64,000 nucleotides of DNA from Cupriavidus sp. U2 (GTDB lineage Bacteria > Pseudomonadota > Gammaproteobacteria > Burkholderiales > Burkholderiaceae): contig NZ_RCOG02000032.1 in assembly GCF_009663685.2 (NCBI RefSeq), forward strand, positions 550,382 through 614,381. Direction: 5' to 3'. Within the stretch, counting starts at the first letter, position 1. Each line of letters starts with the position of its first letter. Shown here piece after piece: positions 54,910 through 64,000 of this stretch. The notes beneath the pieces are model-generated. The model did not search any database. It had not been told where the DNA came from and saw only the letters and a list, made by a program, of their open reading frames with translations. The translations under genes and the position numbers were made by a program.

Positions 54910-56988
54910 TCAGTGCAATTGCCGGTAGATTTCCTCGGCCAGCGTGCGAGAAATGCCTTCCACGCTGGCAAGCTCGTCGATGCTGGCCGCCATCACGCCG
55001 CGCAGGCCGCCAAATCGCGTCAGCAGCTTCTGGCGGCGGCGCGCGCCCACGCCTTCGATCTCTTCGAGCCGCGACGTGGTGCGCGCCTTGGCCCGCTTGG
55101 CGCGCATGCCGGTGATTGCAAAGCGGTGGGCCTCGTCGCGGATCTGCGCCACCAGCATTAGGGCCGCGCTACCCTGCCCCAGTTCCAGCGATGGACGCCC
55201 GTCGGCAAATACCAGCGTCTCCAGACCCACCTTGCGCCCTTCGCCCTTGGCCACCCCGACCAGCAGGCCAATATCGAGCCCCAGCTCCTCGAATACCTGC
55301 CGCGCCACCTCGACCTGGCCCTTGCCGCCATCGATCAGCACCACGCGCGGCATGCGGGGCACGCCCTCGGCGCCGGCGGCGTTCGGATCGCCGCCATCCT
55401 CCTGAATCTGCTCGACCAGCTTCTGGTAGCGGCGCGTCAGCACCTGGCGCATGGCAGCGTAGTCGTCACCGGGCGTGATGTCGGTGATATTGAAGCGCCG
55501 GTACTCGCTGTTCTGCATCTCATGGTGATGAAACACCACGCACGACGCCTGCGTGGCCTCGCCTGCCGTGTGGCTGATATCGAAGCACTCGATGCGCAGC
55601 ATGGCGAGGTCCTCCATGTCCAGGCCGATGGTCTCGGCCAGTGCGCGCGTGCGGGCCTCCTGGCTGCCCTGCTCGGCCAGGCGTCTGGCCAGCGCCAGGC
55701 CGGCGCCCTGCGCGGCCATCTCCAGCCACACCTTGCGCTGTCCCTGGGGCTGCCGCACCAGCGCCACCTTGCGGCCGGCCTGCATCGACAGCGCCTCGAC
55801 CACCGCGCCGTCGGCCGGCAGATGGCTGACCACGATGATCGGCGGGGGCGCCTGATCGAGATAGTGCTGGATCATGAAGGCGGACAGCACGCGCGCGGCA
55901 ATGCGATCGACCGACAACGGGCCCACGTCGGCCGCAGGCGCGGTTCCGGCTGCGGCCTCACCGGGGGCCGCCTCGGATGGTTCCGATGCCTCGCTGGTGT
56001 CGTCGCTCTCTTCGACGATCATTGCCGCTTCATCGGCATGGGCCGGGAAGTAGGCCTTGTCGCCCAGATGCCGCCCGCCGCGCACCATGGCCAGGTTCAC
56101 GCAGGCGCGGCCGCCCTGCACGGCCACGGCCAGCACGTCGATATCGCGCGCCTGGCCGACTTCTTCCACGGCTTGCCGCTTCAGTACCGTCGACAACGCG
56201 CCAATCTGGTCGCGCACGGCGGCGGCCTGCTCGAACTGCAACTGCATCGCGTGCGCCTCCATCTTCTGCTGCAGACCCGCGAGCACCTCGGTCTCGCGGC
56301 CCTGGAGGAAGCTCGCGGCGTTGCCCACGTCCCGGGCATAGTCTTCCTGCGAAATCGCGTTCACACAGGGCGCGGTGCAACGATGGATCTGATGCAGCAG
56401 GCACGGCCGCGTGCGATTGTTGAACACCGTGTCCTCGCAGGTGCGCAACTGGAACACCTTCTGCAGGATCTGCATGCTCTCGCGCACGGCATGGGCACTC
56501 GGGAACGGACCGAAGTACTGGTGCTTGCGGTCGGTCGCGCCCCGGTAATACGCCATGCGCGGAAACTTGTGGCCGGTCAGCTTCAGGAACGGATACGACT
56601 TGTCGTCGCGAAACAGGATGTTGTAGCGCGGCGCCAGCGCCTTGATGAGATTGTTCTCAAGCAGGAGCGCCTCGGCTTCGGTCCGCACGACGGTCGTCTC
56701 GATTCGCGCGATCTTGCCCACCATCATGGCAATACGCGGCGACAACAGCGTCTTGTTGAAATAGCTCGATACCCGCTTCTTCAGGTCGCGCGCCTTGCCC
56801 ACATAGAGCACGTTGCCATCGGCATCGAAATATCGATAGACGCCCGGCAGCCCCGGCATCCGCGCCAGGATCGGACGCGGATCGAAGTCCGGCACGTCGG
56901 GGGGCTCCGGAGCCTGCATCTCGGTCGGGGCGGCTTCGGATTCGGGTATCACGGGGTCGGTCTGGGGGACGGGTTCCTGCTCGGGCAT
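54910..56988 (-). CDS. uvrC: Excinuclease ABC subunit C
   Basis: 692 residues. It makes both incisions around UvrAB-marked lesions. The N-terminal GIY-YIG domain shows [24 protein letters not shown] motif ([14 protein letters not shown]), the RNase H-like C-terminal nuclease ([33 protein letters not shown]) and helix-hairpin-helix repeats ([16 protein letters not shown]) follow. A Pro/Glu-rich N-terminal extension of about 40 residues and an acidic, Ala-rich insert near 315-350 are longer than in E. coli. ATG 56988 is chosen. Confidence 0.96.
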   Translation of the reverse strand: MPEQEPVPQTDPVIPESEAAPTEMQAPEPPDVPDFDPRPILARMPGLPGVYRYFDADGNVLYVGKARDLKKRVSSYFNKTLLSPRIAMMVGKIARIETTVVRTEAEALLLENNLIKALAPRYNILFRDDKSYPFLKLTGHKFPRMAYYRGATDRKHQYFGPFPSAHAVRESMQILQKVFQLRTCEDTVFNNRTRPCLLHQIHRCTAPCVNAISQEDYARDVGNAASFLQGRETEVLAGLQQKMEAHAMQLQFEQAAAVRDQIGALSTVLKRQAVEEVGQARDIDVLAVAVQGGRACVNLAMVRGGRHLGDKAYFPAHADEAAMIVEESDDTSEASEPSEAAPGEAAAGTAPAADVGPLSVDRIAARVLSAFMIQHYLDQAPPPIIVVSHLPADGAVVEALSMQAGRKVALVRQPQGQRKVWLEMAAQGAGLALARRLAEQGSQEARTRALAETIGLDMEDLAMLRIECFDISHTAGEATQASCVVFHHHEMQNSEYRRFNITDITPGDDYAAMRQVLTRRYQKLVEQIQEDGGDPNAAGAEGVPRMPRVVLIDGGKGQVEVARQVFEELGLDIGLLVGVAKGEGRKVGLETLVFADGRPSLELGQGSAALMLVAQIRDEAHRFAITGMRAKRAKARTTSRLEEIEGVGARRRQKLLTRFGGLRGVMAASIDELASVEGISRTLAEEIYRQLH

Positions 56989-57166
56989 CGCGGGCGGATT
57001 GAACGAATAAGGGGCGCCATCGGTGCGCCATCCATGCGCCCACACGGGGCGCTGGCCTAGAATCGCAAGTTTAGAGCAATTCGTCCGGAAGACTTCCTGG
57101 CCGCCGGCCGCCCCCGCCGCGCCCTTCGTCGCGTCCTCGTCGTATCTTCGCCAAACCCATCGCGTC

Positions 57167-58318
57167 ATGCCTATCCGTTCCTGGGACATTTTCTGCACGA
57201 TCATCGACAACTTCGGCGACATCGGCGTTTGCTGGCGGCTGGCGCGCCAGCTGGCACAGGAGCACGGCCATGCGGTCCGGCTCTGGGTGGACGACCTGGC
57301 CAGCTTTGCCCGGCTGGCACCGGAAATCGACCCGGCCGCCACGCATCAGCGCCTGGCCGGTGTGGAAGTGCGGCGCTGGGCGCCGCAGCCGGACGCCCCG
57401 TTCGATGCCCCCGCGCCACACGACGTGGTGATCGAGGCGTTCGCCTGCCATCTGCCCGAGTCGTTCCTCGCAGCCATGGCCACCGCGCCGCGCAAGCCGG
57501 TCTGGATCAATCTGGAATACCTGAGCGCCGAGGACTGGGTCAGCGAGCACCACGCGATGGCGTCACCGCATCCGCGCCTGCCGCTGACCAAATACTTCTT
57601 CTTCCCGGGCTTTGCGCGGGGTACGGGCGGCCTGTTGCGCGAATCGATGATCGGTGTTTCGCGCGATACCTTCCGCACCAGCCCGGCCGCGCAGGCCACG
57701 CTGTGGCACCGGCTCGGCGTGCAGCCCACGCCGGGGGCGTTGCAGGTCAGCCTGTTCGCCTATGAGAATCCGGCCATGCCCGCCCTGCTCGACCAATGGC
57801 GCGACGGTGCCACGCCGATCGAATGCTTCGTGCCCCAGGGGCTGGCCGCGACACAGATCGGCCAATGGCTGGGCGCGGCGGCGGTGCCGGGTACCACGCA
57901 CCATCGCGGCAATCTTGTCGTCCACGGCATCCCGTTCGTGCGTCAGGAACACTACGACGAACTGCTCTGGGCTTGCGACGTCAACTTCGTGCGCGGCGAG
58001 GATTCCTGCGTGCGCGCCCACTGGGCCGCCCGCCCGATGATCTGGCACATCTACCCGCAGGACGACCAGGCGCACCACATGAAGCTCGATGCCTGGCTGA
58101 CCCGTTTTGCGCGGGCTGGCGTGGCGCCCGAGGCATCCGCCGCGCTGATCGCTTTCTCCCATGCGTGGAACGGGTACGGCACGGCGCCGGACTGGGCGGC
58201 GCTGCAGGCACATCTGCCCGCCCTGACCGCCGGCATGGACCGCTGGCAGCGGCAGTTGCAGCACTTGGGCGACCTCGCAGCGAATCTCGTGGCCTTTAGC
58301 GAAAATCAGGTAAAATAG
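57167..58318 (+). CDS. earP: EF-P arginine rhamnosyltransferase EarP
   Basis: 383 residues. Transfers rhamnose from dTDP-rhamnose to Arg32 of EF-P. The family N-terminus [20 protein letters not shown] carries the catalytic Asp, and the donor site [15 protein letters not shown] is near the C-terminus. efp lies 134 bp downstream on the same strand. ATG 57167 is used; the longer upstream frame crosses into the uvrC start region. Confidence 0.96.
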   Translation: MPIRSWDIFCTIIDNFGDIGVCWRLARQLAQEHGHAVRLWVDDLASFARLAPEIDPAATHQRLAGVEVRRWAPQPDAPFDAPAPHDVVIEAFACHLPESFLAAMATAPRKPVWINLEYLSAEDWVSEHHAMASPHPRLPLTKYFFFPGFARGTGGLLRESMIGVSRDTFRTSPAAQATLWHRLGVQPTPGALQVSLFAYENPAMPALLDQWRDGATPIECFVPQGLAATQIGQWLGAAAVPGTTHHRGNLVVHGIPFVRQEHYDELLWACDVNFVRGEDSCVRAHWAARPMIWHIYPQDDQAHHMKLDAWLTRFARAGVAPEASAALIAFSHAWNGYGTAPDWAALQAHLPALTAGMDRWQRQLQHLGDLAANLVAFSENQVK

Positions 58319-58452
58319 CCGGTTGATTTTGATGGCGAGCCAAGTTTCAAGGCCCAAGAACAAACTGCCGGCTGCGCGCCTTCGCCATACCGAATTCCGG
58401 GTGCTCCCTCCTACCTTGCCCCGGACCATATTTTTTCAGGAAGACAGTTCAG

Positions 58453-59013
58453 ATGAAAATCGCACAGGAACTCCGCGTCGGCAACGTGTTCATGATCGGT
58501 TCCGACCCGATGGTGGTTCAGAAGGCCGAGTACAACAAGTCGGGCCGTAACGCCGCTGTTGTCAAGATGAAGTACAAGAACCTGCTGACGGACGCCCCGG
58601 GCGAGTCGGTCTTCAAGGCCGACGACAAGTTCGAAGTGGTGGTGCTGGAGCGCCGCGAATGCACGTTCTCGTACTTCGCCGACCCGATGTACGTGTTCAT
58701 GGATGCCGACTTCAACCAGTACGAAGTCGAGAAGGACAGCATGGGTGACGCGCTGAACTACCTCGAAGACGGCATGGCCGTTGAAGTGGTGTTCTACAAC
58801 GACAAGGCGATCTCGGTGGAAATGCCGACGACGCTGGTCCGCGAGATCATCTACACGGAACCGGCCGTCAAGGGCGACACTTCGTCGGGCAAGGTGCTCA
58901 AGGGCGCCAAGATCAACACCGGCTTCGAACTGCAAGTGCCGCTGTTCTGCAACATCGGCGACAAGATCGAAATCGACACGCGTACCGGCGAATACCGCAG
59001 CCGCGCCAACTAA
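58453..59013 (+). CDS. efp: Elongation factor P, arginine type
   Basis: 186 residues. It relieves ribosome stalling at polyproline. The loop [11 protein letters not shown] places Arg at position 32 where E. coli has the modified Lys, matching the adjacent earP. KOW, OB domains and [12 protein letters not shown]-terminus are standard. AGGAAG precedes ATG 58453. Confidence 0.98.
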   Translation: MKIAQELRVGNVFMIGSDPMVVQKAEYNKSGRNAAVVKMKYKNLLTDAPGESVFKADDKFEVVVLERRECTFSYFADPMYVFMDADFNQYEVEKDSMGDALNYLEDGMAVEVVFYNDKAISVEMPTTLVREIIYTEPAVKGDTSSGKVLKGAKINTGFELQVPLFCNIGDKIEIDTRTGEYRSRAN

Positions 59014-59037
59014 GCTTCACGGCGCCACGCGATAGAG

Positions 59038-59063
59038 AAAGGGCAGCTTCGGCTGCCCTTTTT
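59038..59063 (+). terminator. Terminator of efp
   Basis: AAAGGGCAGC/GCTGCCCTTT stem with a short TTCG loop and T-run, 25 bp after efp. Confidence 0.88.
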
Positions 59064-59097
59064 GTCGTCCGTGGCGCGCCGGCGGCCGGCCCCATCC

Positions 59098-60147
59098 TTA
59101 CTTGACCAGATCCAGGTCCTTCAGCAAACGCAGCGCGGCACGGTACTCGCCTTCCTGCTGGAGCTTGTTCCAGTCCAGCGGCTTGCGGCGGCCAAACAGC
59201 TTGCGAATACGGCGTTGCGACGGCTTCGAAATCGACGTGTCGAGTTCCGACAATAGCTGATCGGCCTTTTCCGGGTTGTTGCAGATCAAGACCATGTCAC
59301 AACCGGCGTCGAGCGCGGCCCTGGCGCCCTGCGTGATGGTACCCGCAACGCTGGCGCCCTCCATGCTGAGGTCGTCGCTGAAAATCACGCCTTCGAAACC
59401 CAGCTGCGTGCGCAGCACGTCCTGAAGCCAGAAGCGCGAAAATCCTGCCGGCGCGGGGTCCACCTTGGAATAGATCACGTGTGCCGGCATCACGGAGGCC
59501 AGCGCCGGCCCCATCCAGTCATACGGGCGGGCATCGTGCGCCAGTATCTCGTCGAGCGGGCGCTCGTCGACGGGCACCGCCACGTGGGAATCGGCCTCCA
59601 CGTAGCCATGACCCGGGAAATGCTTGCCGCAGTTGGCCATGCCGGCCAGCAGCAGGCCGTGCGTCAGGTGGTTGGCCAGCATCGTGACCACGCGCGGATC
59701 GGCATGGAAGGCGCGGTCGCCGATCACGCCGCTGCGGCCGAAGTCCAGGTCCAGCACCGGCGTGAAGCTCAGGTCGATATCGCAGGCGCGCAGCTCGGCC
59801 GCCAGCACATAGCCGGAGGCGATGGCCGCCTTGGTGGCCATCAGCACATCGCGGTCCCACAGCTGGCCCAGTCTGGCCATGGCCGGCAGGTGCGTGAATC
59901 CGTCGGTCTTGGCGCGCTGCACGCGGCCGCCTTCATGGTCGATGCAGATCAGCACATCGTCGCGCACATTGCGGATCGCACGCGTCAACGACACCAACTG
60001 GGCGCGCGACTCGAAATTGCGCGCGAACAGGATCACGCCACCGGTCAGGGGATGCGCGATGCGGCGCTCGTCTTCGGCATTGAGCTGCTTGCCCACCACG
60101 TCGAGCACCACGGGACCCGGACGCTTGCCGGACACTTTATTGTTCAT
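59098..60147 (-). CDS. nagZ: Beta-N-acetylhexosaminidase NagZ
   Basis: 349 residues, GH3 family. It removes GlcNAc from anhydromuropeptides during peptidoglycan recycling in the cytoplasm. The signature NCGKHFPGHGYVEADSHVAV, with catalytic His/Asp, and VIFSDDLSMEGA with the nucleophile Asp are present. ATG 60147 lies 6 bp after the acpS stop, so it is last in the rnc-era-recO-pdxJ-acpS-nagZ chain. Confidence 0.96.
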   Translation of the reverse strand: MNNKVSGKRPGPVVLDVVGKQLNAEDERRIAHPLTGGVILFARNFESRAQLVSLTRAIRNVRDDVLICIDHEGGRVQRAKTDGFTHLPAMARLGQLWDRDVLMATKAAIASGYVLAAELRACDIDLSFTPVLDLDFGRSGVIGDRAFHADPRVVTMLANHLTHGLLLAGMANCGKHFPGHGYVEADSHVAVPVDERPLDEILAHDARPYDWMGPALASVMPAHVIYSKVDPAPAGFSRFWLQDVLRTQLGFEGVIFSDDLSMEGASVAGTITQGARAALDAGCDMVLICNNPEKADQLLSELDTSISKPSQRRIRKLFGRRKPLDWNKLQQEGEYRAALRLLKDLDLVK

Positions 60148-60153
60148 ATCGGT

Positions 60154-60582
60154 TCAGTTCGAGGCTGGTTCAGGCAGCGGGCCGGGCTGCCCCGTCCGCT
60201 CCGCGATCGCGAAGGCGACCGCATACTCATGTTCATCGCTGACACTGACCCGAATGGTCAGGCCGCGTTCCCGAACCCACTCGGCCAGTTCGCCCGTGCA
60301 TTGCGGGGTGGGCTCGCCAGACGGCAGGTTCAGCAATTCCATCGCGCGCCAGGTCATCGGCCAGCGCATGCCGAGCCCGATGGCCTTCGAGAAGGCTTCC
60401 TTGGCGGCAAAGCGCGTGGCAAGGAACGCCAGACCACGCTTTTCGGAGCGCACCTTGCGCGCGTGATAGACCTTCAATTCACGCGGCCCCAGTACCTTTT
60501 CGGCAAACCGGCCGCGCGTGCGATCCATCACGCCTTGCACGCGATCAATCTGGATGATGTCGGTGCCGACGCCGTAGATCAC
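60154..60582 (-). CDS. acpS: Holo-[acyl-carrier-protein] synthase
   Basis: 142 residues. Transfers 4'-phosphopantetheine from CoA to [17 protein letters not shown], with the Mg-binding Asp, and [15 protein letters not shown], with the Glu, are diagnostic. The start is GTG 60582, overlapping the pdxJ stop by 4 bp (GTGA). A longer in-frame upstream sequence is inside pdxJ and unlike AcpS. Confidence 0.95.
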   Translation of the reverse strand: MIYGVGTDIIQIDRVQGVMDRTRGRFAEKVLGPRELKVYHARKVRSEKRGLAFLATRFAAKEAFSKAIGLGMRWPMTWRAMELLNLPSGEPTPQCTGELAEWVRERGLTIRVSVSDEHEYAVAFAIAERTGQPGPLPEPASN

Positions 60583-61361
60583 GCCGGCTGCCCCGGCACG
60601 GGATAACGGGTACCCAGCCGCGCCGCCACCATGATGGCCTTCATCTCGCGCACGGCATTCTGCCACCCGACGAACACCGCGTGCGCCACGATGGCGTGGC
60701 CGATGTTCAACTCCTTGATGCCCGGCAGTGCCGCGATGCGTTGCACGTTCGTGTAATGCAGGCCGTGGCCGGCGTTGACGATCAGGCCGTGCTTCCGGCC
60801 AGCCGTCACGCCCTGCGCCACGCGCTGGAACTCCGCTTCCTGCGCATCGGCCGTGTGGGCATCGGCATAGGCGCCGGTATGGATCTCGATGACCGGGGCC
60901 TTGCACGCGGCGGCGGCGGCAATCTGGTCGGGGTCCGCGTCGATGAACAGCGACACGCGGATGCCGGCATCGGCCAACTGGCGGCACGCCGCGCTGACCT
61001 GCTCGAAATGGCCGGCCACGTCGAGGCCGCCTTCGGTGGTCACTTCCTCGCGCTTCTCCGGCACCAGGCACACGTCCTGCGGCTTAATCTCGCACGCGAT
61101 GTCGAGCATTTCGGCAGTAATGGCGCACTCGAGGTTCATGCGCGTGGCCAGCTTCGGACGCAGTGCACGCACGTCGGCATCGCGGATATGGCGGCGGTCT
61201 TCGCGCAGGTGCAGCGTAATCAGGTCGGCGCCGGCTTCCTCGGCCTGCAGCGCGGCCTGGATCGGGTCCGGATAGACAGTGCCGCGCGCATTGCGCAGCG
61301 TGGCAACGTGATCGATGTTGACGCCGAGGTCGATGACCCCGGGATTCGCGTGGAAGATCAT
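60579..61361 (-). CDS. pdxJ: Pyridoxine 5'-phosphate synthase
   Basis: 260 residues. Condenses 1-deoxyxylulose 5-phosphate with 3-amino-2-oxopropyl phosphate to [48 protein letters not shown] and [12 protein letters not shown] are family motifs. It lies 27 bp after recO and is coupled to acpS. Confidence 0.97.
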   Translation of the reverse strand: MIFHANPGVIDLGVNIDHVATLRNARGTVYPDPIQAALQAEEAGADLITLHLREDRRHIRDADVRALRPKLATRMNLECAITAEMLDIACEIKPQDVCLVPEKREEVTTEGGLDVAGHFEQVSAACRQLADAGIRVSLFIDADPDQIAAAAACKAPVIEIHTGAYADAHTADAQEAEFQRVAQGVTAGRKHGLIVNAGHGLHYTNVQRIAALPGIKELNIGHAIVAHAVFVGWQNAVREMKAIMVAARLGTRYPVPGQPA

Positions 61362-61388
61362 GCCGGCTTGCTCAGAGGGAATGGGGAA

Positions 61389-62267
61389 TCAAAGGTACTG
61401 CAGATCGATCAGGATCTGGCGCGTTTTCAGCGGCTCGCCCTGTAGATAATAATGCAGCAGGAACCGCATCAGCGCGCGGCTTTGCGTAACGGTTTGTGCG
61501 CGCCCGTAGTCGTCCTGCGCCATGTCCAGCAGCGTCTGCCCCGACACCACGGGCCAGGTCGACGGATCGCTGGCATGCGCGCGCCGTACGCCACGCTCCG
61601 GCTGGTAGACGTAATCAAGACCGGGCTGCACGCGCTCGCCCGTCTTGATGCATTGATCGAACGCCACCGCGAAGCCGGTTTCCTGCAGCAGCACGCGCTC
61701 GAAGCCGCGCAGCACCAAGCTGGCCGGCTCGCCATGCGCCAGCCGCGTCAGCGTGATCATGTAGTGCTTGAACAGCGCGGGATGCGCATCCTCGCGCGGG
61801 CAGAATCGCAATAGCAATTCATTCAAATAGAAGCCCGACAGCAGCCCATCGCCGGCCAGCGGCAGCATGCCGCCCATGTACTCGGCCTTGGTCAGCGTCT
61901 TGACCTCGCCGCGTCCGGTCCACGACAACGAAATGGGGTGGAAATGCTGCAGCACGGCGCGCAACGCCGAATGCGGGCGCTTGGCGCCCTTGGCGACCAT
62001 CGCCATGCGCCCGTGATCGCGCGTGAAGACGTCGAGGATCAGGCTGGTTTCGCGATAGGGATAGGCATGCAGCACGAACCCCGCCTCGTTGGTGACGCGC
62101 AACTCCGAGCGCGCCGGCACGATGCGCATCGCGCGGTCCATCATTTCGCGCCCGGCCGCCGCCGGGCTCAGCGCGGGAATGGCGCCCGACTCCAGCACCT
62201 CGGCGGCCTCCTCGGCAATCGGATCGGCACTGCGCGCACGCGGCGCGCCGCGGCGCACGTCAGGCAT
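61389..62267 (-). CDS. recO: DNA repair protein RecO
   Basis: 292 residues. Mediates RecA loading with RecR. The OB-fold N-terminus ([40 protein letters not shown]) and helical C-terminus ([25 protein letters not shown]) match. About 50 N-terminal residues before the OB fold are longer than in many homologues, so the true start may be an internal ATG; 62267 is 5 bp after the era stop. Confidence 0.93.
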   Translation of the reverse strand: MPDVRRGAPRARSADPIAEEAAEVLESGAIPALSPAAAGREMMDRAMRIVPARSELRVTNEAGFVLHAYPYRETSLILDVFTRDHGRMAMVAKGAKRPHSALRAVLQHFHPISLSWTGRGEVKTLTKAEYMGGMLPLAGDGLLSGFYLNELLLRFCPREDAHPALFKHYMITLTRLAHGEPASLVLRGFERVLLQETGFAVAFDQCIKTGERVQPGLDYVYQPERGVRRAHASDPSTWPVVSGQTLLDMAQDDYGRAQTVTQSRALMRFLLHYYLQGEPLKTRQILIDLQYL

Positions 62268-62272
62268 CTTGC

Positions 62273-63211
62273 TCACTCGTAGCCGTAGGCGCGCAATCCG
62301 GCTTCGTTGTCGGCCCAGCCGCTCTTGACCTTGATCCACATTTCCAGGTAGACCTTGCCGTCGAACAGCTTTTCCATGTCGAGGCGCGCCTCGGTGGAGA
62401 TCTGCTTGAGCTTGCTGCCCTTGTTGCCGATGATCATGGCCTTGTGCGCGTCGCGCTCAACCAGAATCGTGGCGAAAATGCGACGCAGCCGCCCTTCCGT
62501 CTCGAACTTGTCGATGACGACGGTGCTCGTGTACGGCAGCTCGTCGCCGGTCCAGCGGAACACCTTCTCGCGGATGATTTCCGACGCCAGGAACCGCTCG
62601 CTGCGGTCGGTCATCGCATCCACGTCGTACATTGGCTCGCCTTCCGGCAGATAGGGTCGGATGATGGCCAGCAGGCGGTCGATGTGGTCTCGCGTCTTGG
62701 CGGACATCGGGACCACTTCCGTGAACGGAAAACGCTGTCCCATCTGCTCCAGGAACGGCATCATCACTTCCGACCGGCCTTCGCCGATGCGGTCGAGCTT
62801 GTTGCACACCAGCAGCACCGGCACGTTCTTTGGCAGCAGCGCCAGCACCTTTTCGTCATCGGGGCCGAAATAGCCGGCTTCTACGACGAACAGCACCACA
62901 TCCACCGACGACAACGTCGAAGTCACCGCGCGGTTCAGCGAACGGTTCAAGGCGCTGGCATGGCGCGTCTGGAAACCCGGGGTATCGGCGAACACGTACT
63001 GCGCATCATCGGTGGTCTGAATACCGACGATCCGATGCCGCGTTGTCTGCGCCTTGCGGGACGTGATGCTGATCTTCTGGCCGACCAGCGCGTTCATCAG
63101 CGTGGATTTGCCCACGTTCGGACGGCCAACGATGGCCACGGTGCCGCAGCGAAATGCCGTGGCACCAGAGGGTTCCGCCGCAGCCTGCTGCGGAGGGAGA
63201 GAATCGGTCAT
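62273..63211 (-). CDS. era: GTPase Era
   Basis: 312 residues. Ribosome assembly GTPase that binds the 3' end of 16S rRNA. G1 [20 protein letters not shown]3 DTPGF, G4 VCNKLDR and the C-terminal KH domain ([19 protein letters not shown]) are clear. It overlaps rnc by 4 bp and precedes recO. Confidence 0.97.
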   Translation of the reverse strand: MTDSLPPQQAAAEPSGATAFRCGTVAIVGRPNVGKSTLMNALVGQKISITSRKAQTTRHRIVGIQTTDDAQYVFADTPGFQTRHASALNRSLNRAVTSTLSSVDVVLFVVEAGYFGPDDEKVLALLPKNVPVLLVCNKLDRIGEGRSEVMMPFLEQMGQRFPFTEVVPMSAKTRDHIDRLLAIIRPYLPEGEPMYDVDAMTDRSERFLASEIIREKVFRWTGDELPYTSTVVIDKFETEGRLRRIFATILVERDAHKAMIIGNKGSKLKQISTEARLDMEKLFDGKVYLEMWIKVKSGWADNEAGLRAYGYE

Positions 63212-63978
63212 TCCTTCAACCTGAGAGACAACTGGGGATCCGGTGGCACCGGCTGCTTGCGCGTCTTGCCTGTTCGCTCGGCACGGCTGCGCTTGAGCAA
63301 CTGGGGCACGAGCTTCTGGACTTCGTCCAGCGCGAGCTTGGCCGCCGCCTGTTCGGCCGCACGGCGCGACGCGCCGGTGCCGAACACGCGCACCTCCAGT
63401 TTAGGCACGATGCATTCGACTTCAAATTGCTGGCTGTGCGCCGCACCGTGCGTGGCAATGACGTTGTACTGCGGCAGGGCAATCTTGTGACCCTGCAGGT
63501 ACTCCTGGAGCAGCGTCTTGGCGTCCTTGCCCAGCGTGCGCGGGTCCACCTGCTCCAGAATCGGGATATACAGCTTGCGGATCAACGCCCGGGCGGCGTC
63601 GAACCCGCTATCCAGGAATACGGCTCCGACGATGGCCTCGAGCGCGTCCGCCAGAATCGACGGGCGACGGAATCCGCCGCTCTTGAGCTCGCCTTCGCCC
63701 AGGCGCAACGCGTCCGACAACTGCAGCATCTGGGCGATCTCGTACAGCGCCTGCTGCTTGACCAGATTGGCGCGCACCCGCGACAGATCGCCTTCGTCCA
63801 GCTTGCCGAACATGCCATACAGCATGTCCGCCACCGCACAGTTCAGCACCGAATCGCCAAGAAATTCCAGGCGTTCGTTGTGCTGTGCGCTATGACTGCG
63901 ATGCGTGAGCGCCTGCTGCAGCAATTCGGGCTTGCTGAATCGGTAGCCGAGACGTTGCTGCAAGGCGTCGAGGGTCAT
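63208..63978 (-). CDS. rnc: Ribonuclease III
   Basis: 256 residues. Cleaves double-stranded RNA in rRNA processing. The catalytic signature [18 protein letters not shown] is at about residues 34-51. The second acidic cluster [19 protein letters not shown] and a C-terminal dsRBD follow, with about 25 extra basic C-terminal residues ([13 protein letters not shown]). ATG 63978 begins the frame. Confidence 0.97.
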   Translation of the reverse strand: MTLDALQQRLGYRFSKPELLQQALTHRSHSAQHNERLEFLGDSVLNCAVADMLYGMFGKLDEGDLSRVRANLVKQQALYEIAQMLQLSDALRLGEGELKSGGFRRPSILADALEAIVGAVFLDSGFDAARALIRKLYIPILEQVDPRTLGKDAKTLLQEYLQGHKIALPQYNVIATHGAAHSQQFEVECIVPKLEVRVFGTGASRRAAEQAAAKLALDEVQKLVPQLLKRSRAERTGKTRKQPVPPDPQLSLRLKE

Positions 63979-63982
63979 GTCT

Positions 63983-64000
63983 TTACTGCGTTCCCGAATA
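63983..64000 (-). CDS. Possible C-terminal end of the gene upstream of rnc
   Basis: The last 18 bases, read in reverse, give YSGTQ and a stop, 4 bp before rnc. In related genomes a short membrane protein (DUF4845) lies here. The fragment is too short to identify. Confidence 0.25.
   Translation of the reverse strand, partial: YSGTQ

Overview
The window is about 65 % GC chromosomal DNA from a betaproteobacterium of the Burkholderiaceae, most likely Cupriavidus or a close relative. The main clues are the rnc-era-recO-pdxJ-acpS-nagZ chain, an arginine-type EF-P paired with EarP, a rhizobial-type glycerol importer ATPase beside glpR-glpK-glpD, and the uvrC-pgsA-tRNA(Gly)-tRNA(Cys) block. The genus is inferred from gene content and protein resemblance; no search was run.

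Region 1 (1-8.2 kb) is a glycerol locus. glpS (partial) diverges from glpR, and glpK-glpD follow after two convergent genes, purU and a Nudix hydrolase. Four small proteins of unknown role come next. Region 2 (8.4-33 kb) is dominated by cyclic-di-GMP signalling and cellulose. It holds a yfiRNB cassette (periplasmic repressor, membrane diguanylate cyclase, lipoprotein), a PAS-PAS-GAF-GGDEF-EAL protein, and a D-amino acid aminotransferase on the other strand. A nine-gene cellulose operon on one strand then reads bcsB-Z-C-E-F-Q-A-G-R, followed by a four-gene module matching siaABCD (PP2C phosphatase, kinase, phosphoprotein, diguanylate cyclase). Three proteins with GGDEF domains and three likely c-di-GMP effectors (BcsA PilZ, BcsE, BcsB as partner) lie within 25 kb. 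A plausible picture is signal-controlled synthesis of phosphoethanolamine cellulose and of aggregation.

Region 3 (33-34.7 kb) is compositionally unlike its surroundings. It has a small membrane ORF, a lysine/glutamate-rich membrane-anchored coiled-coil protein built on nine exact-length 11-residue repeats, and a tRNA-Ser(GGA) gene followed by a tRNA-Ser-like structured pseudo-copy bounded by perfect 60-bp direct repeats. This is the most unusual part of the window.

Region 4 (34.7-53 kb) holds a frameshifted sodium/solute symporter, acs, a YqhA-type membrane protein, class I fumarase, murI, and a two-module AAA+ ATPase. A Fur-type iron block tonB-exbB-exbD-hemP has two Fur-box-like sites. Small secreted repeat or low-complexity proteins, tRNA-Leu(UAA), a YeiH exporter with its divergent LysR regulator, and a short CPA2 antiporter complete it. 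Region 5 (53.5-64 kb) is housekeeping: tRNA-Cys, two identical tRNA-Gly genes, pgsA, uvrC, earP-efp, and nagZ-acpS-pdxJ-recO-era-rnc transcribed leftward with tight overlaps.
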